A program made the position numbers and the translations under genes. A stretch of DNA of 64,000 bases from UBA9611 sp965237595. GTDB taxonomy: Bacteria; Chloroflexota; Dehalococcoidia; Lucifugimonadales; UBA3495. The notes beneath the pieces were generated by a model. It did no database searches, was not told the origin of the DNA, and saw nothing but the letters and a program-made list of their open reading frames with translations. The stretch spans positions 558,001 through 622,000 of the forward strand of contig CBDEFY010000007.1 in the NCBI GenBank assembly GCA_965237595.1, given 5' to 3'. Shown one piece after another: positions 51,047 to 60,663 of the stretch. Position 1 is the stretch's first letter; each line of letters begins with the position of its first letter.

Positions 51047-51856
51047 ATGGCTACGATTGATGGGACTAGTGATGGGATGGGCATGGACGGCGGGCCTGAA
51101 AGACTAGATGCCACCGGCCCAACTGAGGGCGTAAGCCCGATGGAATCCCTGGAGCAAATCGCGGACCTTGTCAGGAATTGCACTGATTGTCCCCTGTCAG
51201 GGGGCCGCACCAACGCGGTGCCGGGGGAAGGGAACCCCCATGCCGAGGTTATGTTCATCGGCGAAGGTCCCGGCTTTCAAGAAGACCGGCAGGGTCGCCC
51301 ATTTGTCGGTCCCGCAGGCAAACTTCTGGATGGTCTCTTGGCGTCGATCGGTACCAACCGCGAAGAGGTTTTCATCGCCAACGTGGTCAAATGCCGTCCT
51401 CCCGATAACCGGGACCCGGCGCCGGCCGAGATGGCCGCCTGCACCAAGTACCTGGACCGGCAGATTGAACTGGTCAACCCAAAACTGATTGTGACGCTGG
51501 GCCGGTTCGCATTTGGGCGGTATTTCCCCGGTGAGGGCATTACCAAGTCCCGCGGAAAAGTGAGAGAGAAAGACGGCCGCAAAATCTTTCCGGTACTCCA
51601 CCCGGCTGCGGTGTTGCGCCGGGAAGAGCTTAGGCCCACAATGGTAGAAGACTTCAAAACGATTGCGGAGATATTGGAAGGCAGATCAGAGACCGTGGTA
51701 GAGGCGCCGGCCGGTATAGCGGCTGAGGCCCCTCAGTCAACCCAGTTGTCCTTTGCTAAAGATTCAGGCCGGCCAGCCGTTTATGTGGCGCCGGCTGAGA
51801 CATCCACCGTCAACGTAGGAGAAACATCCCGGCCCGAACAACTGACCCTGTTCTAG
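51047..51856 (+). CDS. uracil-DNA glycosylase, family 4 (4Fe-4S)
   Basis: This 269-residue enzyme removes uracil from DNA. It has the cluster cysteines CTDCPLSGGRTNAVPGEG at the N-terminal side and VVKCRPPDNRDPAPAEMAAC further on. The active-site motif is VMFIGEGPGFQEDRQGRPFV, and the leucine-loop region is KIFPVLHPAAVLRREELRPT. The C-terminal 60 residues are a poorly conserved tail. I choose the ATG at 51047 after GGGAGG; the TTG at 51038 is in frame but less likely. Confidence 0.92.
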   Translation: MATIDGTSDGMGMDGGPERLDATGPTEGVSPMESLEQIADLVRNCTDCPLSGGRTNAVPGEGNPHAEVMFIGEGPGFQEDRQGRPFVGPAGKLLDGLLASIGTNREEVFIANVVKCRPPDNRDPAPAEMAACTKYLDRQIELVNPKLIVTLGRFAFGRYFPGEGITKSRGKVREKDGRKIFPVLHPAAVLRREELRPTMVEDFKTIAEILEGRSETVVEAPAGIAAEAPQSTQLSFAKDSGRPAVYVAPAETSTVNVGETSRPEQLTLF

Positions 51857-51930
51857 GGACTGTCCGGGTAAACCAAACCCCTGTACTGACGATAGACCGG
51901 GGTAAACCAAACCTAGGAATAACCAACACG

Positions 51931-53619
51931 GTGACATCTCAGCTACGCGCCATTCCCCTGGGGGGCCTTGGGGAGATTGGCAAAAACATGATGGCCCTGG
52001 AGTACGAGAACGACATCGTAGTCGTCGATTGCGGGGTCCAATTCCCCGAGGAAGGGATGTTTGGGGTTGATTTGATTATCCCCGACGTTTCCTACCTGGT
52101 AGAGCGGGCCAACAAAATCCGTGCCATCCTAATTACCCATGGCCACGAAGACCACATCGGAGCATTGCCCTTCATCCTGCCGCAGTTGCAGGTCCCGGTA
52201 TACGCGCCGCGCCTGGCCCACGGGCTGATCACCGCCAAATTGAAGGAGCGCCGGGCGGCCCGCGACAGCGTCGTAGAGCCCATCGAACCCGGCGTGACCT
52301 ACAATTTCGGCGAAAGCTTCGAGGCGTCTTGGTTCCGCGTATGTCACAGCATTCCCGACGCCATGGGCATCGCCATCAAGACCCCAATGGGCATGGTGAT
52401 TCACACCGGCGACTTCAAGATTGACCACACCCCGGTGGACGGCCGCATCTTTGACCTGCCCTCCCTGGCCCACTACGGCGACGACGGTGTGCTGCTGCTG
52501 TTCTCCGACTCCACCTACGCAGAGGTGCCTGGATACACCACCTCGGAGCGCGTGGTCGGTGAGGCCCTTGACCGGGCGATTGGTGAAGCAGAAGGCCGGG
52601 TGATGGTCGCCACCTTTGCCTCGTTGGTCTCCAGGGTCCAGCAGGTGGTGGACGCCGCCGAGAAGCACGGCCGTAAAGTCAGCATCGTGGGCCGGAGTAT
52701 GGTGGACACCGTGAACGTGGCCACGGAACTGGGCTATCTGATTCTGCCGCCTGGAATACTGGTACCCCTGGGCGAGACCCGGAGGTTGCCCCCGGAACAG
52801 GTGATTCTGTTGACCACCGGCAGTCAGGGAGAGCCTACCTCGGCCCTGGTGCGCATCGCCAAACAGGAACACCGCGACGTTCACATTATGGCCGGGGACA
52901 CGGTAATCATCTCCGCCACCCCCATACCCGGCAACGAGTTGCCCGTCAGCCACACCATAGACAACCTGCTCCGCCAGGGCGCCAAGGTTCTCTACGACCG
53001 GATAGCTACGGTCCACGTCCACGGTCACGCCAGCCAGGAGGAACTCAAGTTGGTGCTTCGCCTGGTTCGGCCGCGCTACTTCGTTCCGGTGCACGGTGAA
53101 TACCGCCACTTGACGGCTCACGCCCAACTGGCCTGGGACCTAGACGTGGCGGAAGACGGGATCTTCGTCATGGAAGACGGCGACGTGTTGGAACTGTCGG
53201 AAAGCGGCGCCAGGATGGAAGACCGAGTTTCCGCCGGCCCCATCTTCGTGGACGGTCTGGCCACCAGAGACAACCAGAGCCCGGTGCTAAGCCAGCGTCG
53301 CAGCCTCTCCAAGGACGGAGTGGTGGTTCTGGTGGTAACCATAGACAAGAAGAAGGGCAACCTTCTGGGCGAGCCTGTAGTCGTCGCCAGCGGGTTCCTG
53401 GACGAATCGGAAACGGGCACCCTATTCGAGGAGTTGACCGTTGCTGTAGCCCAGGAATTGACCAACGGCGACATCCGCCACGAGGAAATCGAAGATCTAA
53501 AGGGAAAAGTCAGAGAAACTGCCCGTAGTTTCATAGCTGGCGCCGCGCGCCGTTCCCCTATGATAATCCCAGTGGTTCTGGAGGTTTACCTCAACCACTC
53601 GCCGGAAACCGGCCGATAG
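51931..53619 (+). CDS. rnj: ribonuclease J
   Basis: This 562-residue metallo-beta-lactamase RNase performs 5'-exo- and endonucleolytic RNA turnover. The zinc motif HxHxDH is in AILITHGHEDHIGALPFILP. Other marks are FRVCHSIPDAMGIAIKTPMG, VIHTGDFKIDHTPVDGRIFD, the beta-CASP TTGSQGEPTSALVRIAKQEH, VHVHGHASQEELKLVLRLVR, PRYFVPVHGEYRHLTAHAQL and a C-terminal domain. The start is GTG. It lies 74 nt after the UDG gene and 22 nt before ftsK, so the three may be co-transcribed. Confidence 0.95.
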   Translation: MTSQLRAIPLGGLGEIGKNMMALEYENDIVVVDCGVQFPEEGMFGVDLIIPDVSYLVERANKIRAILITHGHEDHIGALPFILPQLQVPVYAPRLAHGLITAKLKERRAARDSVVEPIEPGVTYNFGESFEASWFRVCHSIPDAMGIAIKTPMGMVIHTGDFKIDHTPVDGRIFDLPSLAHYGDDGVLLLFSDSTYAEVPGYTTSERVVGEALDRAIGEAEGRVMVATFASLVSRVQQVVDAAEKHGRKVSIVGRSMVDTVNVATELGYLILPPGILVPLGETRRLPPEQVILLTTGSQGEPTSALVRIAKQEHRDVHIMAGDTVIISATPIPGNELPVSHTIDNLLRQGAKVLYDRIATVHVHGHASQEELKLVLRLVRPRYFVPVHGEYRHLTAHAQLAWDLDVAEDGIFVMEDGDVLELSESGARMEDRVSAGPIFVDGLATRDNQSPVLSQRRSLSKDGVVVLVVTIDKKKGNLLGEPVVVASGFLDESETGTLFEELTVAVAQELTNGDIRHEEIEDLKGKVRETARSFIAGAARRSPMIIPVVLEVYLNHSPETGR

Positions 53620-53641
53620 TAACTGCCACTGGAGGGATTAA

Positions 53642-55978
53642 GTGGCTAGTTCAATTGGGAGGAAGCGGCGTAATACCGCTTCGCCATCGATCAAGGAACT
53701 CATCCACGGAGCCCCTGGGTCGCTGATAGACGCCCTGGTCATATTGGCTATTGGTCTCTCGGCCGGCCTGTACCTCGGATATTCCACGGAAGCCCGGGAA
53801 TCAGTCGTTGAAGCCCTGGGATACGGCTGGGTTCCCGCAGGTCTTTGGGTTGCATTAACCCTCGGCACACTCCGCTACAACCGGCACATCCTATTCGTCC
53901 ATTGGCGCCGCTGGACCGTGGCCGCTGCCCTGGCCGCCATGTCCATTGGCGTTCTATCAACCATATTCCCTTCAGACGGCGCCCTGGAAGATGTGAGTCT
54001 CGGCGGCAAGTGGGGCAGTGTCCTCGGCGGCACTCCAGCAATACTGGCCGCCATCAAGATTGCGGGAATCGCGCTGGTTGTGCCCCTCGTCATCAAGCCC
54101 AAGAAGGCTGGCAAGCTCTATTTCCGGTACGCCAAAAGGGGGCTCTTCGGCCTTCAGCTAGGCCTTGTCTATCTCTACATAGGCGCCCACCAAACCGCCC
54201 GGTTCCTGGACCGGAGACTCCGAATCTTGCGTTACGGTATTCGCCGGCAGTCTTCGGGTGGCAAGCTGCTTAAGATGTTGGTTCTTGGCCCTTCCAGGAC
54301 CCCGGTGCGCACCCCGGCCTACCAAGGGAAACCTGAGCCTGACCCGGAATTTGGTTTTCACCCTGGATTGGAAGGGGATTTGGAGCTGCAAGCAATCTCA
54401 GGTCTCGACAGCGAGCCGGGTTTGGGTCGCGCGCGGGCAGACGAATGGGTGATGCCGGACTCTGGGCTGATTCCCACCTGGGACTCCAAAGATCCCGACC
54501 CGAGAAATGCGCCCACGCTGTCCCGCTCTAACAGCTCTGGAAGAGGGAGCAAGGGAGGCTGGCAATTACCCTCGGTGGAACTGCTTTCGTCGCCCGACGC
54601 CCACCATGCCCCGGAAGCTGCCCTTCAAGAGATGGCGCGGCTGGTGGAGAGCACCCTGGGCGACCACGGTGTGAGAGTCGAGGTGACCGACATCAAAGCC
54701 GGTCCCAGGATTGTGCGTTTCGGACTGGTTCCCGGCTGGGTGCCCAAGAGGGGAGAAGGAGGCCGGGGTGTCATTGGCCTCGACAAAGACAACGCCGACC
54801 CGTCGGCCCTCGAACGCAGCCGGGTCAAGGTCCAGAGCATATTGACCCGGGAGAAGGACATGGCCCTGGCCCTGAAGACACCATACTTGAGAATAGAGGC
54901 ACCAGTGCCCGGCGAGGCGCTGGTGGGCCTGGAAGTGCCCAGCCCTTCGCCCAGCAAGGTGCATCTGCGTGAGGTCATGGAAAACCCGGCCTTCGGCAGG
55001 CTGGCGGCCAAAGGCGGTCTGCCCATCGCCTTGGGTCAGGACACTGGAGGAGGCGCCGTTGCCTTGAACCTGGCCGCATTGCCCCACATGCTGATTGCCG
55101 GGGCCACCGGCAGCGGCAAGAGCGTCTGCATCAACTCCATAATTGGGTCATTCCTGCTGACCAAGACACCCGAGCAGTTACGCATCCTCATGGTGGACCC
55201 CAAGCGGGTCGAGTTGACTCCGTTCAACGGAATTCCCCACCTGATAGGCCCGGTGATTGTCGACGTCGAAGAGGTCAACACTGCTCTCAGCGGCTTGATA
55301 CGGGAGATGCTGAACCGCTACAAGCTGATGGAAGAGACCGGCGCCAGGAATATTGAGGGGTACAACAAACGGGCCAAAGAAAAGATGCCCTTCTTGGTGT
55401 TGATAGTTGATGAGTTGGCCGACCTGATGATGGTCGGCGGGTTCGAGGTGGAGCAGAACCTCGTGCGGCTCGCGCAACTTGGGCGCGCTACTGGGATCCA
55501 CTTGGTGCTGGCAACGCAGAGGCCATCGGTCAATGTGGTGACCGGCCTGCTCAAGGCCAACATACCCGCCCGGGTCGCCTTCGCCGTAGCTTCCCAGGTC
55601 GACTCCAGGGTCATCCTGGACTCCGTTGGGGCGGAGAAGCTGCTGGGCAAGGGCGATATGTTGCTACTGCACAATGAGTCTCCCAAACCCAGCCGGGTTC
55701 AAGGCGCCTTGGTCTACGACCAGGAGATTGACCACATGGTCGAGTTCTGGTTGGGCCAGCAGGGTCCACCGTTGCCGGCGATAAATGTGGGCGAGCCCGA
55801 GGCAGAAGAGAACTGGGAAGAAGTGGACGTCCGCATCATGGAAGCGGCCAGGGAGCTGGCCGCTAGAAATCCCCAACTGACCAATTCCTATCTGGAGCGG
55901 CGTCTGAAGATTGGCGGCCGCAAAGCCGAAGAAGTTATGGACACCCTGGAAGAAGAGGGGTTCTTCGACCTGCGCTGA
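53642..55978 (+). CDS. ftsK: DNA translocase FtsK/SpoIIIE
   Basis: This 778-residue septal DNA pump has several N-terminal membrane helices (residues about 20-180) and a variable linker (about 220-310). The motor has Walker A in HMLIAGATGSGKSVCINSII and Walker B in FLVLIVDELADLMMVGGFEV, followed by GIHLVLATQRPSVNVVTGLL. A C-terminal gamma winged helix (NPQLTNSYLERRLKIGGRKA, then EEVMDTLEEEGFFD) recognises polar DNA motifs. The GTG start is preceded by GGAGG. It resolves and segregates chromosomes at division. Confidence 0.95.
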   Translation: MASSIGRKRRNTASPSIKELIHGAPGSLIDALVILAIGLSAGLYLGYSTEARESVVEALGYGWVPAGLWVALTLGTLRYNRHILFVHWRRWTVAAALAAMSIGVLSTIFPSDGALEDVSLGGKWGSVLGGTPAILAAIKIAGIALVVPLVIKPKKAGKLYFRYAKRGLFGLQLGLVYLYIGAHQTARFLDRRLRILRYGIRRQSSGGKLLKMLVLGPSRTPVRTPAYQGKPEPDPEFGFHPGLEGDLELQAISGLDSEPGLGRARADEWVMPDSGLIPTWDSKDPDPRNAPTLSRSNSSGRGSKGGWQLPSVELLSSPDAHHAPEAALQEMARLVESTLGDHGVRVEVTDIKAGPRIVRFGLVPGWVPKRGEGGRGVIGLDKDNADPSALERSRVKVQSILTREKDMALALKTPYLRIEAPVPGEALVGLEVPSPSPSKVHLREVMENPAFGRLAAKGGLPIALGQDTGGGAVALNLAALPHMLIAGATGSGKSVCINSIIGSFLLTKTPEQLRILMVDPKRVELTPFNGIPHLIGPVIVDVEEVNTALSGLIREMLNRYKLMEETGARNIEGYNKRAKEKMPFLVLIVDELADLMMVGGFEVEQNLVRLAQLGRATGIHLVLATQRPSVNVVTGLLKANIPARVAFAVASQVDSRVILDSVGAEKLLGKGDMLLLHNESPKPSRVQGALVYDQEIDHMVEFWLGQQGPPLPAINVGEPEAEENWEEVDVRIMEAARELAARNPQLTNSYLERRLKIGGRKAEEVMDTLEEEGFFDLR

Positions 55979-56158
55979 CCGGCCGCACGAAATGGGTTGC
56001 GTCGGTCGGAGGCATGGACCTATGCCACGCCCCTTTAGTTAGAAGGGTCCGGTCATTCAATAGCGTATGGCCAAAGGCATGCGGCCCATCGTTTTTAATC
56101 CAAGCGGTGGTTTGCTATCATGGGCCTAGTTAGTGCACCATCGTTCATGAATTAGCCT

Positions 56159-56800
56159 TTGCTGATTGACCTTCATACCCATACCTACCCTCAGTCCGAC
56201 GACAGTTTCATGAGTGTGGACGAATTGATCGAGGGCTCTAAGTCGCGGGGATTGGACGGAATCTGTCTCACCGACCACGACAATTTCTGGACCGGCGAGC
56301 AGGTCCGGAAGCTTTCCAGCAAGCACGAATTTCTGGTGATACCGGGCAGTGAGATTAACACCGAGGACGGCCACGTATTGGTGTTTGGCCTAACCCAGTA
56401 CGAATTTGGCCTGCATAAACCCGAATTCTTAAAAACGTCCGTGGAACAGGCGGGTGGCGTAATAATCGCGGCCCATCCCTACCGGAGGCGCTTTCTGGAG
56501 GAACCGGCGCAACGGCCCGGAATCAGGGACGAGATGCTGGAGCGGGCTTGCGGCGACGGATTTTTCCAGATGTGCCAGGGAATCGAGGCGCTGAACGGCC
56601 GCGGGTCGGTGGTGCAGAACCAGTTCTCCCTGGAGTTGGGCGGACGCCTGGGCGCAAACATGACGGCAGGCAGCGACGCCCACAAAGTGGAACAGATCGG
56701 AACTGCGGCCACCGAATTCAACCGGCCGGTCTCCTGCCTGGAAGACCTGATTCGGGAGCTGCGGGATGGCCGTTTCCGCCCCGTCGACCTGAGGGAATAG
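56159..56800 (+). CDS. PHP-domain metal-dependent phosphoesterase
   Basis: This 213-residue protein has the PHP motifs LIDLHTHTYPQSDDSFMSVD, SRGLDGICLTDHDNFWTGEQ, VIPGSEINTEDGHVLVFGLT, VIIAAHPYRRRFLEEPAQRP and MTAGSDAHKVEQIGTAATEF. The His and Asp residues for a trinuclear metal site are all present. Such stand-alone PHP proteins hydrolyse phosphoesters, for example histidinol phosphate or nucleotides; the substrate is unknown. The start is TTG. Confidence 0.88.
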   Translation: MLIDLHTHTYPQSDDSFMSVDELIEGSKSRGLDGICLTDHDNFWTGEQVRKLSSKHEFLVIPGSEINTEDGHVLVFGLTQYEFGLHKPEFLKTSVEQAGGVIIAAHPYRRRFLEEPAQRPGIRDEMLERACGDGFFQMCQGIEALNGRGSVVQNQFSLELGGRLGANMTAGSDAHKVEQIGTAATEFNRPVSCLEDLIRELRDGRFRPVDLRE

Positions 56801-56837
56801 GCCGGAAAAAATAGCCAGACAGGACCCCTTGGCGCAC

Positions 56838-57815
56838 ATGACTGAACTGCTCAAGATAGAAGACCTGACGGTGAGTTTCGGCACCACTGCGGGACGGGTA
56901 AAGGCGCTGAACGGCGTGAGCCTCACCTTGGACGAGGGAGAGGTCTATTGCATAGTCGGGGAGAGCGGCGCCGGAAAGAGTACGCTGGCCCTATCCGTGA
57001 TGGGGCTCTTGCCGCACAACACCGAGATTTCCGACGGCCGAATAATGTACCGCAGCATTGACCTTTTGCGGGCCGCGCCGGAACAGATGCGGGACCTGAG
57101 AGGGCGGGAGATATCCTTGGTGTTCCAAGACGCCAAGGCCGCGCTCAACCCCATTGAGGCCATCGGACCTCAGTTGGAAGAGGTGATCCTGGTGCACAGC
57201 GACATCTCGCTCCGCAACGCCAACCGCATGGCCCAGGAAATGCTTCACGAGATGGGAATGCCCGACCCCAAGCGGGTTATGGGCCAGTACCCCTTTGCCC
57301 TGAGCGGCGGCATGTGCCAGCGGGTGATGATGGCCATTGCTCTTGTCCTGCGGCCCAAGTTGTTGATTGCCGACGAACCCACCTCGGGACTGGACGTTAC
57401 CCTTCAGGCTGAGATGCTGCAGCGGCTCAAGGACCTGGTTAAGGACCAGAACTCTTCGATTCTGCTCATCACCCACGACATGGGCGTGGTCGCATCCATG
57501 GCCAACAAAGTGAGTGTGATCTACGCGGGCAGCGTGGTGGAGAGCGCCGAAGTTGTCCCGTTGTTCCACCGTGCACAACACCCGTACACCTGGTCGCTAT
57601 TGCAGGCATTGCCCCGCCTGGATGACCCAGGCCGGAGGATCAAGCCTCTGCCCGGAACCCCTCCCGACATGATTAACCTGCCGGACGAATGCCCCTTCGT
57701 GCCCCGCTGCTTCAAAGCGCAGAGCCGGTGCCGGGTGGAGCCGAACCCCGAGCTCAGCGAGACCGAAGAAGGACACTACGTGTCCTGCTACAACCCGGTG
57801 GTGCCCGAAGACTAG
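56838..57815 (+). CDS. oligopeptide-type ABC transporter ATP-binding protein (OppD/DppD-like), stand-alone
   Basis: This 325-residue ATPase has Walker A IVGESGAGKSTLALSVMGLL, Q-loop LVFQDAKAALNPIEAIGPQL, signature FALSGGMCQRVMMAIALVLR, Walker B LLIADEPTSGLDVTLQ and H-loop LLITHDMGVVASMANKVSVI. The tail carries the oligo_HPY cysteines CPFVPRCFKAQSRC. No permease or binding-protein gene adjoins it, so it probably serves a transporter encoded elsewhere. The ATG at 56838 matches family length; a TTG at 56829 is also in frame. Confidence 0.88.
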   Translation: MTELLKIEDLTVSFGTTAGRVKALNGVSLTLDEGEVYCIVGESGAGKSTLALSVMGLLPHNTEISDGRIMYRSIDLLRAAPEQMRDLRGREISLVFQDAKAALNPIEAIGPQLEEVILVHSDISLRNANRMAQEMLHEMGMPDPKRVMGQYPFALSGGMCQRVMMAIALVLRPKLLIADEPTSGLDVTLQAEMLQRLKDLVKDQNSSILLITHDMGVVASMANKVSVIYAGSVVESAEVVPLFHRAQHPYTWSLLQALPRLDDPGRRIKPLPGTPPDMINLPDECPFVPRCFKAQSRCRVEPNPELSETEEGHYVSCYNPVVPED

Positions 57816-57827
57816 CCATCGAACGGA

Positions 57828-58826
57828 TTACTGGCAGGCTACGTCGTCGCCCACCAGTAATTCCAAGGCCAGGTCTGGTTCCAGTTTCCCCCGCTTGATG
57901 GCCAGGTCGGTCTCCAACAGCCGGTTGTACCGCCAGATAATCTCCGGCATGGAGTGACGCCGGGCTTGCTCTGCGGTTTTCCGCACCACGAAGTCGGACG
58001 ACACCCCCAGCCGTCCCCGCAACTCGCTCTGCGGCACTCCTTGGTCCATGGAATCCCGCGCCAAGGCCAGCAGGCGCAATTGGCGCTCGACCATGCCGAT
58101 GATATAAGGGGCTTCTCGGCCGTCTTCTTTCAACCGGTGCAGCAGCCGCAGGGCCACGGCAGGACGGCCGTCAATCATGGCGTCCACTGCGGCGAAGATA
58201 CTGGCCTCCCGCACCTGGGAGACCAACTCACCCACGTCGGCTTCTTGAATCTCTCGCCCAGAGCAGTAGAGGGCCAGCTTCTCCAGTTCTTGGTCCAGGG
58301 TCCAGAGGTCGTTGCCCACCAAGTCTGTTATGGAGCGGATGGCCGATGGGCTGATGGACGAGGCTTTCGCCTCAGCGGCAGACTTCACCCACCGGGCCAG
58401 CGCCTCGCCGTTGGGAGCGGCCAGTTCTTCCACCTCAGCCACGGGCCGCAGCAGGCGCAGCAGCGGGTTGTTGGCGCCCAAGGGCCCGTCGGTGAACACT
58501 AGGATGGTGGTGTCGGGCATCTGGGGAATAGAATCTCCCAGGGTTTGCCACTCGCCGGTGCCTCCCGAGCCCCCGGAGGAACCGCGCCGACGGCCCCGGC
58601 CTTGGGACTCGGCGGTGCCCAGTAGCCCATCCACGATTACCAGACGGTAGTCGTCCATGAAAGGAAGGGCGTAGCACATGCTCAGCAGTTCGCTCGGCTT
58701 GGTCTGTGATCCAACGAGGCGGTGCCGGTTGGCATCCAGCACGTCCGAGGCCCCGGATTCGGAGATCAACTCGTCCAGTCGTCGTGGCACCAGGAAACTG
58801 TCGCCGTGAAGCAGGTGTACCGGCAA
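57828..58826 (-). CDS. holA: DNA polymerase III delta subunit
   Basis: This 332-residue clamp-loader subunit opens the beta clamp. It begins PVHLLHGDSFLVPRRLDELI, the family N-terminus, with LPFMDDYRLVIVDGLLG, SISPSAIRSITDLVGNDLWT, LDQELEKLALYCSGREIQEA, ASIFAAVDAMIDGRPAVALR and the collar-domain tail. It is typically single-copy and low in conservation, but this motif series is diagnostic. The start is TTG. It is convergent with the ABC ATPase gene (12-nt gap). Confidence 0.92.
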   Translation of the reverse strand: MPVHLLHGDSFLVPRRLDELISESGASDVLDANRHRLVGSQTKPSELLSMCYALPFMDDYRLVIVDGLLGTAESQGRGRRRGSSGGSGGTGEWQTLGDSIPQMPDTTILVFTDGPLGANNPLLRLLRPVAEVEELAAPNGEALARWVKSAAEAKASSISPSAIRSITDLVGNDLWTLDQELEKLALYCSGREIQEADVGELVSQVREASIFAAVDAMIDGRPAVALRLLHRLKEDGREAPYIIGMVERQLRLLALARDSMDQGVPQSELRGRLGVSSDFVVRKTAEQARRHSMPEIIWRYNRLLETDLAIKRGKLEPDLALELLVGDDVACQ

Positions 58827-59043
58827 TGGAGGCTCCGCCTGGGCAAGGCAGGTTTAAGGCAGGGTAGGTCTAGCGGGCGGATTATACCACCGGCCCCCTT
58901 GGCCTACGCCCGGCATTTGAAGGGGGGATTGCCAGTAATCGTTGCCGGACTGGAATCCGGTGGCGGCGGTTCCAGTTGTATGGTTTAATGGTGCCTGCTC
59001 TGAAAAGCAGCGTCAAAATACCTGATGGGGAGAGCCTATAGAT

Positions 59044-60084
59044 ATGGATTTTGCCCTTTTCTCCCACGTTCCCTGGCCCGAAGGGACCGAGCCCAAGCAA
59101 ATCATCGACAATATCACGGAAGAATTTGTGTTGGGCGAAGAGTTGGGGTTCAAAAGCGCCTGGATGGCGGAGCACCACTTTACCCGGTATGGACTGGGCT
59201 CCGCATCCCTGGTGTTGGCCAGCAACATTGCCGCCAAGACCACGACTCTGAGACTGGGAACGGCCGTGCTAATCCCGCCCCTGCATCTCCCCACAAAATT
59301 GGCCGAGGAAACCGCCACCCTTGACCTGCTAAGCGGAGGACGCTTCGACGCCGGTTTCGGCCGCGGGGCCGCCGGGTCCGAGTACAACATCGCCAACGTC
59401 CCCGGCGATGAGAGCCAGACTCGGTTTCAAGAGGCCATCACCATCGTGGAGGGCCTCTGGACCACCAAGGATTATTCTTTCAAAGGCCAGCACTACAAAG
59501 TGCACAACGCCAACCTGGTGCCGCCGCCGTTGCAAAAGCCTCACCCGCCCATGTATATCGCGGCCACCCGGACCCGGGCCACCCAGGAATTCGTCGCCGG
59601 AACAGGCCACCCGCTGATTGTCGGCGTGGTGCTGGACACGGTGGACGCCCTAGCGCTATGCCATACGATGGTCGACCTGGCCAAGCAGAAGGGCAATAAC
59701 ATGAGCATGGGCCAGATCCCGTTCTTCAGGTACTTCTACGTTGCGGAGACCGAGGAACAGGCCAAGGCCGACTCCAAGCCGGCGCTGGACTGGACCATAG
59801 ACATGATCCAGTGGCGGCGGACATTCGACTTCGGCAGCGAAGTATGGGAGAAGATGGAAGAATTCCGGAAGGCCCGGACCGAAATGCCGTCCAGCTACGA
59901 CTCCCTGTACGAGAACCGGGCCTTTATCGGGTCCCCTGAACAGGTCATCACCAAGATCAAGGCGCTACAAGACCAAGGCATCGAATACTTCGGCTGCAAC
60001 TTCTCCTTTGGCGGCATGCCCCAAGACAAAGTGACCAAGTCCATGCGGCTCTTCGCTAAAGAGGTGATGCCCGCGTTCAAGTAG
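59044..60084 (+). CDS. luciferase-like flavin-dependent monooxygenase (LLM family)
   Basis: This 346-residue LLM belongs to a different subgroup from the pair near 28-31 kb. It has MDFALFSHVPWPEGTEPKQI, AWMAEHHFTRYGLGSASLVL, TLRLGTAVLIPPLHLPTKLA, ATLDLLSGGRFDAGFGRGAA, KPHPPMYIAATRTRATQEFV and GSPEQVITKIKALQDQGIEY. It oxidises an unknown substrate with FMNH2 or F420H2. The gene stands alone and ends in a 16-bp perfect terminator. Confidence 0.9.
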   Translation: MDFALFSHVPWPEGTEPKQIIDNITEEFVLGEELGFKSAWMAEHHFTRYGLGSASLVLASNIAAKTTTLRLGTAVLIPPLHLPTKLAEETATLDLLSGGRFDAGFGRGAAGSEYNIANVPGDESQTRFQEAITIVEGLWTTKDYSFKGQHYKVHNANLVPPPLQKPHPPMYIAATRTRATQEFVAGTGHPLIVGVVLDTVDALALCHTMVDLAKQKGNNMSMGQIPFFRYFYVAETEEQAKADSKPALDWTIDMIQWRRTFDFGSEVWEKMEEFRKARTEMPSSYDSLYENRAFIGSPEQVITKIKALQDQGIEYFGCNFSFGGMPQDKVTKSMRLFAKEVMPAFK

Positions 60085-60103
60085 GCTTGCCGGTCAGGCT
60101 GCC

Positions 60104-60142
60104 GGCACTCCAACCGCGGACCTTCGCCGCGGTTGGAGTGCC
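60104..60142 (+). terminator. hairpin terminator
   Basis: GGCACTCCAACCGCGG and CCGCGGTTGGAGTGCC form a perfect 16-bp stem with a 7-nt loop, 19 nt after the monooxygenase stop. Confidence 0.8.
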
Positions 60143-60189
60143 ATAGAGCCAAAATCCCGCCTAACATTAGGCTCTAAAAAGGTTCAGAA

Positions 60190-60525
60190 ATGGCATTTGG
60201 TCTCGTCCTCGTACAACAGCACCAAAGAATGATTTTGTTTCGCCTTGGTAAGTTCATAAAGATCAATGGCTCCGGATTATATTTTCTCATGCCTTTCTTA
60301 TACAAAGGTCGCATCATCAACCTGCGAGAACAGAGTCTCAACCTCATTCCTCCGGATGCCGACGGCTACGCAAATCGCGCGGTTGCTTACACAATTCTGG
60401 GCAGAGATGAACTTGCGCAGAGAGATGTCCGGCAAGCACTAATTCTAGGGTTCGATCGAACCCTTTTGGAGGAGATCATCCAGCATGTGAGCAAGGTATG
60501 CAATGGTTACCATCAGGAGGAGTAA
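60190..60525 (+). CDS. SPFH/band-7-like N-terminus fused to a TPR-like segment
   Basis: The first 50 residues (GLVLVQQHQRMILFRLGKFI, then KINGSGLYFLMPFLYKGRII and NLREQ) are the start of a stomatin/prohibitin-type SPFH domain. The remaining residues (DADGYANRAVAYTILGRDEL, then AQRDVRQALILGFDRTLLEE) resemble a tetratricopeptide repeat. An intact SPFH domain needs about 150 residues, so the gene may be a chimera formed by deletion, or a relic that stays open. No membrane anchor precedes the SPFH part. Confidence 0.5.
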   Translation: MAFGLVLVQQHQRMILFRLGKFIKINGSGLYFLMPFLYKGRIINLREQSLNLIPPDADGYANRAVAYTILGRDELAQRDVRQALILGFDRTLLEEIIQHVSKVCNGYHQEE

Positions 60526-60533
60526 AGAAAACG

Positions 60534-60656
60534 GTCGTTTTCCGAACTGAGAGAGCTACGTCGCAGTTCATCGCGGAATGCCAGGGGAGCGGAGGTCCGG
60601 TGAGCCAACGACCAGTCTGCAGCGAAGCGCTCCGAGTGACTCTGATTGGCAACATC
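60534..60656 (-). pseudogene. ParE/RelE-type toxin remnant
   Basis: Immediately downstream of the antitoxin gene, MLPIRVTRSASLQ in one frame and WSLAHRTSAPLAFRDELRRS in another resemble the N-terminal third of a ParE/RelE toxin (RVTxxAxxQ...APxxFRDEL). A deletion with frameshift joins them, and the C-terminal half is not found. The toxin should be non-functional. Confidence 0.5.
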
Positions 60657-60663
60657 CGGTCGG

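Noticed and set aside
52129..53127. 332-codon minus-strand open frame
   Set aside because: It is antisense to ribonuclease J; the His/Val/Gly-rich composition is typical of a shadow frame.
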